Shown: positions 51,401 to 63,400 of the stretch, piece by piece
Numbering within the stretch: position 1 is the stretch's first letter
How the letters are laid out: every line of letters begins with the position of its first letter
NCBI GenBank assembly: GCA_037893245.1
Contig: JBAIAA010000237.1
Span: 1,674,001 to 1,738,000 of the forward strand
Length of the DNA: 64,000 bases
From: Crossaster papposus
Lineage: Eukaryota; Echinodermata; Asteroidea; Velatida; Solasteridae
Reading direction: 5' to 3'
Translations under genes and position numbers: made by a program
The notes under the pieces: model-generated
What the model was told of the DNA's origin: nothing
What the model saw: the letters and a program-made list of their open reading frames with translations, nothing else
Database searches by the model: none

Positions 51401-54400
51401 CGAAAATGCTGCAACAGAATTACTTAAACGTTTGGAATTCGCATTCACCCAACCTCTATTGTGTGAACGTTGAGGGTGTTTTATTATATCTTCATTTTAG
51501 ATGTTTGTTTGAGAAAGTATTATAAGAATTTAACGTAATATTATCTTATTATTCAGGGTGACTGAGTGATGAGCCGACCAAGTTTCTTGAAAAGACCAAC
51601 ATCAAAGCCCTCAGCACCGCTCACTACTTCCCCAGTGACAAAATCGTTATCCAACCCTGAAGTCCAGTTAAAAAAATCTTCATTACCATTGGGTGTTGAC
51701 GTTCTCTCAACACAAACTGCTTCTCAATAAATGTTGTCCCGGCCTGCTTATCTCCAACAAAGATACATTGTATTTACTTACACTAACCCTCGCCTGGCAG
51801 TTATTTAATTTATTTAAAAGGCGTTTGTCAATGTATTTCTCGAGCGAATTGATTTATTTCGCCATAATCGTTCCCCTATACGAATCTGGCGATAATTAAG
51901 GGCGCCCTCAATAAGCCACCTGACATATAGCTTCCAATAAATGTTGAAGAGTCCAACAAAACAAACCGTCCTTATCAGGACGACCAAACGGGAAAAGAGA
52001 TGGTTCATGTGTCTGTTTCGTTTATTTTATTTGTAAGATATTAAATAAGTTTAATGATCTTCAAAACAAAACTAACACTAAGAGTAGTGATGTATTAAAC
52101 AAATATCTTATGAACGTGATTAACAAATTATAGGTTTGAAATAAAGGAAAAGAACTTTATTTAAAAACAAATCCCCTCTAAAAATCCCTTCCATATATTA
52201 AGTCAACTCTATGTTGTCTGATTACGTTGTCTGGAAAGAAACTATAATCACTGACTGACTGAACTTACCGGTACTACCGGTACTGAATTAATTTATAATC
52301 CCACGGACCAAAACATTAAACGTGGTTTTGAAACCCGATATCTGTGGGAGAGGCACGTGTATCGGCTTCCATTGTATAAACTCTGCGGTCAGGAACATCT
52401 GGTGTTTGCGATTGTTGATACATTTCGTGTCGGCTCACTCAATGGTTTTAGTTCATTGAACCTTATTTCTTTTGGAAAAAGACGCACCATTGCAGGGTCA
52501 GAAACCGCAATCACGCACAGCTAGCTTTGGCTCGATGGATAATTAAAGGTACTTTGGATTTTTTCTTCATGGGACCAGCCCATGGGGTTACGGTTTAATT
52601 CATGCTTGGAATAGTGGGATCGTTCTAAGGCAACAAAATGACCCCAATCATGCACAGCGTTGGCTCGATGGATAAAGGTACTTTGGGTTTTTTCTTCATG
52701 GGACCAGCCCATGGGGTTACGGTTTAATTCATGCTTGGAATAATGGGATCGTTCTAAGGCAACAAAATGACCCCTTTCTGGCGATGTACCTACACCGGGT
52801 GGCGCCTGGTGTTCTTTTGGGTGCGTTCAAGCATGCGCCTTATTCGGCAGTGCGCCTTATCTGTTGGCGTTTGAATTTTTTTTGGGTGATTTTAGGGACC
52901 TGCGCCTTATCCGCCGTGCGGCTTTACCGCAGGAAATTACGGTACTGCAGGGATTTGTCTTAACCCTAATCTTGCCAAATCCGTCACAATCCTCCATTTT
53001 GGCGGATTGTGGAAAACTTTGTCTTGCAGGCCCCAGGTGAATAAATGTTGATGGATAATGATGGACTTGGCCTGGAAGGCCTGAAGCACTGCTGGGGAAT
53101 CTGATTGATTTTGTCCATCATGCAGTACTGCAGAGTGGTGGATTTTTGGCAGATTTGGTCCAGTAATTTGTAAAAAGCAGTATGTAGTTGGGGCTAAGGA
53201 CGGTCCAATAATATACCCTTTTATAAAAAAAAATTAAAATTGAAAATTGACCGCATCTTACACTCAACAGATCCATAAGATGAAACAATTCTTTCTTTCG
53301 TTTCTCTTTGTCTGGGAAGAAGACGGCAGCTCCTGTAAGCAAAAATGAAAAATTGAGAAGTTTTCTCCATTCTAGATTTACCGGTAGTCGTATTTACAAT
53401 TAACATAACACCGCCGTTTAATCACGACTATGATAAAGAAAACAACATGTTGATAATGGAATCACTGAAACAAAAGTAAAATCTGTAAAATCTGCAAAAA
53501 GTGTGCAGTAAAACTATTATAATGTAAAGAATTTATGTCAAACAATATGTGACCTGTCACCACAAAATGAGAGTAAAGTCGGAAATATTGAAAATTGAGA
53601 TATTGGTATTTTCAAATTCTTCAGAAGGAGAGCTTTCCAATGATATATAACACTTGGGGGTTTCAGATAAATACTATTTACAGCGCTCTAGAAAGTCACG
53701 GGTTTCACAAAACGTGTTTGTGAGAAAACTTACTTTAAACATATCTTAAACAAAACAAGCAAAAGATTACAAAACAGGACAAGTAAGGTTCGGTTGAGCA
53801 TAGCAACGGCTATGTTCTAATAATTATTTCTCACTAAAAATTTCCACACATACAAACTATTGTACAAACAACAAAATATAAAAATTTCGAAAACGTGGGA
53901 TACTTACGAGGACCTGATTTGCATATTTAATTACCGTGTTAATTAGACCACTAATGGGTTTTAATCCAAGCACCAACTACGCAAACACTACGCAAAATTG
54001 CGTCATTTAAGAGGTTTTTGATCATCTGATCTCACCCCAAAAATGGTAATATGTAGAGGAGGGCTTGGGCTTTCAAAATTACGCAAAATCTCAAAATCTC
54101 AAAATCTAATATTTTGACTTTGGATGGCCATATCTCTGAATCACATTGTGCGACTTTACTCTCATTTTGTGGTGACAGGTCACATATGGTGGCAATTTGT
54201 CAGACCTTCAATCATGCACTGGGTTTGGTCAATTATTCAAGGGGCGTGGCCTACTAACCAGGGATGTAGTCAAGTCCATCACAAGTCCCTGTAAGTCCCC
54301 GCAAGCCCCTGCAAGTCTATCACAAGTCCTCTAGTTCCAATTCAAATCACAAGCTATTCACATGAGCTTTGACAAAAGAATTCCTTTGTCATTGTTCAAC

Positions 54401-57400
54401 CAGTTACCTTATGACTGGCTTTATATGACTGGACTTGGGACTGGACTTGTGCAAGGACTTTGGACTGGACTTGTGCAAGGACTTGCAGGGACTCGAATAC
54501 AACTCTGCTACTAACCCTCTAGGATAGCTTCCTTGGCCGCGTCTTGCAGCAGTGCCTCGGGGCCTTGGGCCGGGGTGTCCTGATTGACCAAGTCGCACAG
54601 ATGACTGAACATGGCTTGGCTGCATTCCTCCCATTTGACGAGCCAGTCTGGCTTGGTATTCTCCTGATTTAGGGAAAAGACACCGGAAGATAAAAACAGG
54701 AATACAAGTATTGTGTTTGCCCCTCAGAAATAAAATTAAAAATTTCCTCGGATCACGAGTGTCGATTCCTATGTTTTGTTTTCTTTAAAAAGGTCAAATG
54801 TTGACCTCAAATAACCCCTAGAATACCTTTGACCTCATTCAAAAAAGTTGTGATGAACCCCCCCACCCAAAGATCACTCGATCCAAGTTAATTAAAATCC
54901 CTCAAATTCTGTAGACAAAAAAACAACACAATTGAACAGTGACCTTTAATTATCGCATTATGACCTTTGACCAACAGCCTTCTGGAAACATACCAAGACA
55001 ACACCAAATACCAAGTTTTAAGTTGATATGTCAAGTTGTTTCTATTGTTTTACCCTTAATGACCTTGAACATTGACCTATTGGATCCAAAATCACCATCC
55101 TTCTAGAGCACACCAAGACCAACCCACATAACAAATTTTAAGCTGATATGTCGAGTTGTCCCCAAGTAATGGTGAGAAAACCATTTCTATTGTTTTAAAA
55201 ATAATGGCCTTGTCTTTGACCTACATGTACATGTGCAAATATCTACAGCCATCTAGACCACATCCAAGACCAACCCACATAGCAAGTTTGAAGTTCATAA
55301 GCCGAGTCCTCAATTGTTTTTGTCTAAAATCAGAGATTAGTATATAGTGGCAGTGGTAAAAACCTGTAGCATCTTCGCATGTTTGCTCTGCACCTATTTA
55401 CAATGGCATTTGAAATAGGAAGAGTTGTGAGTTGTTCGCTTTCACACCTTTTGCAGCGTGATCACTGCTCCTTCTTCCGTCGGCAGAGCCTGACTGATGA
55501 CCTTCTTCAGTTTGAGTTTGGCCGTGTCATTCTCCAGTTTACTCATGATGAACGGGTAGCTGCTGTGAAGCAGCTTGAGGGTGAGCATCCGGGCTAGCGT
55601 CCACTGGGGACTTCTGAATAATACAACAGACGGACGAGGAACAGAGGGTCATTAAAGGTAGGATACACCATTGGTAATTGCTTAAATTATCATGAATGGG
55701 TGGATTTAGGGGGCTATATTTTTAGTAAATATTGTTTAACTAGCCGGTCCGAAGTTTTACAATCGTGGATGCCGAAAAAATCACGAAAAACAGCGTTTGT
55801 TTTCAACCGACCTCGGGCAGTTATTCTTATGTTATTATTTTTTTCCGCCGGAAAGCGAGCGCGAATTCAGTTTTATAAAATTCAATTTTTGGGAATAATT
55901 ACAGGATATCTAGTGCAATCATTTTGCTGGATGCCTACAATCAATATTTACTTTCAAATGAGTAAGATATTTCTTAATAATTCGGTAGTAAATATTTTTT
56001 GATATCTGCAAATGTTGTATCCTACCTTTAAAGCTGGAGTATAGCTTTTGCAGCCATCCAAAAAGTAACCAACCAAAATACTGTTCAAAAGCTTAATTGT
56101 TTTTAAAGATATCAATGATTCTAAACTCCCTGTAAAATTATTCCTTCTGGCATGCTGTCATTTTGCAGAAAAAATATATAAAAATGTCATTTCCGGAGAC
56201 GAAATTCAAATTGTGACTCGGCAAATTTTAAATTAAAATTGAAATCTTAGAATATTTTTTTAAAAGAATATACAGTGTTCACAGAGATAAAACTTTGTCA
56301 GGATAGTTGTCAAGCACCATTCTTTATAATTTGAGCACTATTGCTGCTTCAAAGTATACAAATACACAACTGACATATGTGACCCACCACCCCAAAATCA
56401 GGCTGAAGTCGAAATTTTTCATATGAGAGATTTTTATACCATTGGATTGCTAGCGTTTAAACCTTAAAAATAAGCTATAGTGGACTCAAATAGGTGGTAT
56501 ACTTTTGAAGTTACATCTTTTTGAAGTTAGGAAGTGTCAAGGGATGCTTTTGAGAAAACGAGCACTAAAGTCGTTCATCATTATCATACATTATTGAGCA
56601 AAAATCAGGAGAAGCCGATATTATCACTTTTGGGGATTTTTTTAAAAGGTTTAAACATGAACAGCCTATAAAGTAGAGTTTTAACAAACAATTTATAAAA
56701 AAAACAAAAAAAACCAACATTTTTTTGTGTACAATGCCGTATCTCGAAATGGCATTTGCCGACTTCTGCCTGGTTTTGGCGTGGTGGGTCACAAATGATA
56801 TATCATCCCTTTGAAAACTGATATATCATCCCTTTAAACCACAGACTAAGTGAACTTTTTTTCACAAGAATTTGATTATTGTCTTCGGCTAGTGTCTAAG
56901 TTTAAAAAAAATGAAAACAAATATGCACATGCTGAGAATAAACCGATCCAGTAGGCCACACCACTAAAAAAAAATTGAAAACCAGAAAATATACCTTATT
57001 GTAAAAATGAATACGTCTTACGTGTTAGGCAGGGCATGGTAGAATTTGCTGAGTAGATCCAGAGACAATGCCTGCATGTCAAGGCCCACTATCTTGCCGT
57101 TGCAATTCTCAGATTTCTTAGAATGGTCCTGAAGGCAAATAAAGAAACCCACTTTTTGTTTTAAATGCAAGTCTCCAGTCACAAGGCACAAAGGCCACTC
57201 AAGTTAAAAGCTTCAACAAGAAAGAAACAGAAGGAGACAAAGAGGCAAGGATGGTTCTCAAACAATGCGTCTCGCCTACTTTTGCGATTATCCCATTTTA
57301 CAACTTGACCTCAAATGACCTACTACCCCAGTATGACCTTTAATATCACCATCACGTGCGAGTTTCCAATTGCATCTATGACACAAGTTTGATTGCAATC

Positions 57401-60400
57401 GGACTTCATATTTTCAAATGAGACCAATTTTACAATTTCAGCCTCTTTACGACTTGACTAAAATGACCTTTGACCTCAGCACTTGACATTTGACATGACC
57501 ATCATAAAAAGGTTACAATATTACATGCATGACCCAAATTTGATTGCATATTAGACCAATTTTTCAAAACTAACTAAAATGACATATACATACGGATGGA
57601 CTTCAACTTTGAATATCAGACCAATTTTTCAAAACTAACTGAATTGACACATACATACGGATGGACTTCAACTTTAAATATAAGACCAATTTTTCAAAAC
57701 TAACTAAAAAGACACATACATACATATAGACTACGGACTACAGCCTACGTACAGAAATAGTGATTGCATAGTCTCTTCCTAAACTTCGTTCAGGTGCGAC
57801 AAAATATTTATAGACAAGTTCTATGTGAAAGATGCATGTTCACATTGCGCTTAAACTGGCCGGTAAGCGGGTATTGACTCGTGAATGATTCGCATATAAG
57901 ATCAATTTTTCGAAACTAACTAAAATAACAGATACATACATGTACATATTGACTACGGACTACAGACTACATACAGAAATAGTAATTACATACTCTCTTT
58001 TTTTAAACTTGACTGACCGGCATCGTGAAAACTTCCTTATTTTTTCTATGCTATAACATGTGACCGAAAATCTAATTCAGAATTGGAAGAGTTGTACTCA
58101 CCTGGCATTTTGTGGCACTGACAATGAAGTGAAGCACTCGGACGCAGAGATCTGCCGGGGTGACTGATGCCTCCTGATCAAACGGTAGTGGTGCCATAAC
58201 CGACTGGAACAAACCAAATGATGCCAACAATACAGTGATGAAGTCGAGTACTTTCAGAGTACTTTGTTTACTACCAAACATTGTGCCGTTTGTTGCGAAC
58301 AAACCGAGACAAACATTGACAGTAAACAACAAATGAAGTCAGTGTTAGAGAAACAAAATAACTTGGGGCTTAAAGATGCATAAAGATACTTTTTAATCGA
58401 ACATTTTGGGACGAGAAAAGAACTCAGCCGAGTATAATTAAAAAAAAAAAAAAAAATAAAAAAATATGTATGTATCAAATGCTTTTGTCTTAAAAGCGTT
58501 TTCTACTTTTGAGCAAAGTATTTACTGTCCAGAGTCTGTATTATGCAGCTTTATTCATACCAAACCATCTTAATATCTGGTAACTGAGCTGGTACTCGGC
58601 AAGTATTCGACTCCAACTCTGCAAAATTAGAACCATTATTAACCCTAAAAGTCCTGAATCCTTCTATTTTGTTGATGATTTTTCACACCCTAAGGAGTTA
58701 GGGTCGGAGTTGGTACCTGCAGCTAAAAAATCAGCAATAAAGTGGGATAAAGTACCTTCTAAACTAGGGTGTCATCTTCAGTAAATTTCTGAGAGCAAAG
58801 AGTTTCCTAACTAGAAGCCGTGTAGTTTGTGCCTTTTAAAATTCTTCAGAAACATTTTCAGTTAAAAAAACGGGGGTTTGGAGAAGGGAGGGAACTTCAA
58901 AAGATGTTTCGTGGACAAATTCACAGAAACATCCGAAGAATCAAGCAGAAAACCTGATTCCCTTTGTTTGCCCACCCAATATTCAAACAACAGGCACAAG
59001 AACAGAAAAAAAAACAAGGCAAGTAAGAAAAAGGCGAGGAATAGAAATACAGAAAGGCGAGGCACGTACCAATTTGATTTTAACTTTAAAAGATGAAAGA
59101 TAGTGTTGAGGTATCGTCCCCCTTTTTACCTTGATCGCGTTGTCCACAGACGACGAGGTCGTGACATGACCAAAGAACCTGAGACCTACGATACCGAGTC
59201 TCTCTGCGTTCGCAGGGTCCTTGGGTCTGAGGAACTTGACCAGGATGTAACGGCCTAGGGTAATCTGGTCCAGCTGAATGTCCGCCTCGTCCCTGCAAAT
59301 TCAAAGGACGTGTTTTTGTTTGTTACAGATTTGTTTTTGTTTGTGTGTCATTCCGTGTCAATTCAACACGCTTTTGGACCTGACTCTCACAGATTGAAAT
59401 ATTTGATGTTATGATTGGCCTATATGAGAAAACCCTAGAACTTATTTTCTTTTTTGCAATTTGGTTTGTTTTTGAGATGCGGGTCACTGAACTTTGGACT
59501 AATTAGCATGACCTCCAAAGTATAGCACCGAGAAGGCTATGTTGTACATCATTTTGAAGCTCTTTGAATGGTCTCTATTTCATAAAATCAAATCGTAGTG
59601 CGAGACATAGAGAAAATACGTACCAAAATTACATTTGACCTTGAATTATGGAGATATGTAATGTTCAAGTTTCCAAAAAAAATCTTAAAAGTTAGTTTAT
59701 GATGTTGGCAACAATCTTGGAAAATGATGGGCAACCAAACTTTTGATTTTTTTAAAGAGTTTTGAGAGGAAAAAGTCTCATTTGCATATACAGTGAATTC
59801 TTGATAAGGCATAAAAAAAAAAATGTTATGTTGGCGTAACGGGCCCAAAAAAATAGGGTAGGTAGGTCGGGATTCTTTTTTTTTTTATTTTTTTTCCAGC
59901 AATGAAAATGATATGTTTTCTAATTGTTTCAGCCGGTAGTGATACACGATAGCGTGTCCAGGTTCAATATATACACAATCCACACACACAACAATGAGAA
60001 ACGGTCAGAAATGGTTTCAAACGTATTTATAACTAGATTTATATAGATTTTAATCATTAAATTTCGTCCCTTGAAAAAAAAAATATACAGGGTCGGCCGT
60101 ATTTTTAGGGTCGGTCGGGTTACGCCAACATAACATTTTTTTTTTTTATGCCTAAGTTAAAACCTGCTAACTCGAAAACCCGGCTAACTCGAGGTAAGAA
60201 TTTATTCCCGTCAAAAGAATTGTGTATAAACGTGCCCATGTTCAATACCTAAACAAAAATCGATTGTTAAGCCCCATTTAGTCGATTTCAAAATTGGCAG
60301 GTGCAGAAATAACTTTCATAATTAGGCCACAATTAAACCTTCAAATCTCATCTCATGCGTAACTCGAGATTCCCTTGAGATTTGACTTTAAAATCGAGAT

Positions 60401-63400
60401 TTCACTGTAGCTAATATCGGACCTTAAGGACTGGAACTCACCAATCATTGTTCATAGTGAAGAAGGCAACCGGGTTATCAGGCTTCCCAGCTGTGGAGAC
60501 AGATCTGCAATGAAAAAACCCAAAAAAAACAAATCATAAAGGTTAACAAATTGGTGGGTAAGTACAAATGTGAACATCTTTGTAATATTTTTTCTTTACG
60601 GGATACACAAACTAATGGACTCTGTGAACAAGTACTCCCTCGACAGCAAAAAAAAGGAAGGTAGGGGGGGGGGGGGGGAGGTGTCACTATCAACGCAATC
60701 TTGGCCGACTGCAATTAATTTTGGTGAAGTTACCGATTCCCGTCTCTATCAATCAGAAGCAAAAAATTCAGAGAGTCCGCGAACAGACTATCCAATCCCT
60801 CTGGTAGCCACGTATCTCGTTAACGAGGAACGCAGTGTGTGAAACCAGCAAAAGTGTATGTAACCCTCCCATGCTAGGTGAAAAAGTGCCCTCTTTTGTT
60901 GGGGCACCGAGTTCATTTACCGTGGATCCTGACCAAGTTAGAAGTCACTAAAAACTAACCAGTGTAGCAGTTCTTGTTGTATTTTTCAAAACACTTATGT
61001 ACCTAACCCGGCTTTCCCTTCAACCTTGTTCTATGGTTAAATTAACCCATAGAACATTTGTCAAAGAAAAAGACAAACGTTAACGCAGGGTTTCCCCTTA
61101 GCGGTCGCCCGCTCGCCAAATGCGACCCAAAACAGCCACGGACGACTCAAAACACTTCCATCGGTCATCCGGCCGGCGAGTTAAAATATTAAATACATTA
61201 CATGTGATTTCCCAGATCAACTGTTTACCAGTACATGTACATTGTACATGTACAGCAGTACCTTTACACAACAGTGCACGCGCACGTGCATTGCAGAGAT
61301 AGGATCCTGTCATTCCTGTTTACAGATTCGCGATGTTTATGGCCGGCTTGCTATAGCTAGCGCATACATTGGCGCGCATGGCCTGCGCGGCACACATACA
61401 TGTACATGTACATGTACATGTACATGTATACCGCAAGCGTACGTAAAAACGGTGATGGTGCCAAAAAGCCATGTGCTCGCCCCATGCAAAGCATGCATAA
61501 TGCAGGCGCATTCTTGGATTGGTTTCCGCCGCACGCTTCAATGGACAAAGTTAAGGACCGAAACCAGTCCATGGCCGACATGCATGTATTTTTCCGTTAC
61601 GCGAAATGGTCGAATTTGACATCGTAAGATGTAAAAATGCCCGGCAAACAAACGTCAATGAAGAAAGTCATATCCTGCAGGTTAATTATCAGATCATGGT
61701 CGCCCTTTCCTATTTTTTTTTTTTCTGTTAATGTATTTCTTTCGAGGTAGTAACGCTTGTCCTTCTTGAGCGATGTAGCGTGTTTCTACAAAATGTTCAA
61801 CAGCGGCATGTTTCCTGCATTCAGTTTACGCTTGTGTGGTGTATTGGTCAGCTCGTGTGAAAGATTTAGGCCAACATTCTCCGTTTTTTTCCCTAAAAAG
61901 TTTTCAACCTTAAACATTTAATATGCTTTTACAATAACTCCGCCAGTTTTGTTGTCACAGGTGAGGTTTAGTTTTGATAGCTTTTGTGGCGGATGCAAAT
62001 TAAATCTTCCCGCAAGATCAGCAATTACAACAAGCAGTGGGCTGTAAAGTGCCGTGCCGTGCCGCGTTACGGCAATTTTCCCGAACTCGCAGCGCGCTTT
62101 CGCGGAAGGTCGGACCATAGACATGAAAAAAAAAAAAAGACCAAAAAAAAACTCCATGTCTATGGTCGGACAATGCAGTTGGCGTTGCGTAACCTCGGTG
62201 GAAAACACAGATATGGCAAATGCACACGTGGCCACTGAAAATGCTTGCGGGCGACTGAAAACTCTAATTAGGTAGCCCGGCGGGCCACTGAAAAAAAAAG
62301 TTAAGGGAAACCCCTGGTTAACGATTGTCGGACTCAAACCACAGACCTTTCGATCCATAGCTCTCCTCTTTACCAACTATGCTATTGGCGAGTTGGTTAA
62401 GAAAGCCGTTCTTTATAATTCTTTATAGTTCTTTATTGTATACGAGTTGCCATTGCTCTTTCTCAGGAATACACATTCACGTACCACCCAAATTGAAGTT
62501 CATGAGGTCAACCCTGAATTTCTTCTTAACACAGACGTTGTGAATCACTCTTCCTTTGCTTGCTGTAGTTAGAGTTACAATGCAGTGCTTATATAGTGCT
62601 TTATACCAAGGGTCTCAAGGCACTGCACATTCAATCAGGCCATATGACCATTTTTGTCGTTCAGCAGCTTGAGATCACCTCAATATGATCTCTATCTTGG
62701 AAGATACCCATTTATACTCATGGTTGGTGGAAGGCAATTGTAGTAAAGTGTCTTGCCCAACAATGCAAGCGCCATGCCCCCCCCCCCAAAAAAAAAAAAC
62801 AAAAAAAAAAACAAAAAAAAAACCAATAAATAAATTTAAAAAAAAAAAAAAAAAAAAATCAGGGTTCGAACCCAATTCTGCTTTGCACAAAATTAGAACG
62901 AGAAACCAATAAATAGATTGCTGTTACCTTAGTCCATTGAGAATACGGTATTCACTCGGTGTACAGGTGTCATACGACTCAAACTTGGCAAGGTGACGTT
63001 CCAGTTCAAATTCTTCCCTTTATAAAAAAAAAAACCAACAAAACAATAGTAAAGTCAAACTCAATAAGAACCATAAGAATTAATACGCGTACAGGATACG
63101 CAAGCGACTCAGATAGTAACAATAGTGATAGAAAAATAGGGCCAATTTCATAGAGCTGCTAAGCACACAAATTTGCTTAGCATGAAAATTCTTCCTTGGG
63201 AAAAAAACAGGGTTGCAAATCAAATTTATAGGTGATGTGTATTGTTTGGGACCGAAATTCAGTCGATTTTTACTAGGCATGAAAAGCACATGGAGTTTTA
63301 GCCGGTAACCTGATTTTACTAAGCAAGACTTGTTGTGCTAAGCAATGTTTTGTGCTAAGCAATTTGTTGTGCCAAGCAATTTGTTGTGCTAAGCAATTTT

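Noticed and set aside
61242..61627. Possible small genes in the 1.24-kb TTAA element.
   Set aside because: Several overlapping frames on both strands, driven by an ACATGT microsatellite, none with a recognisable motif.
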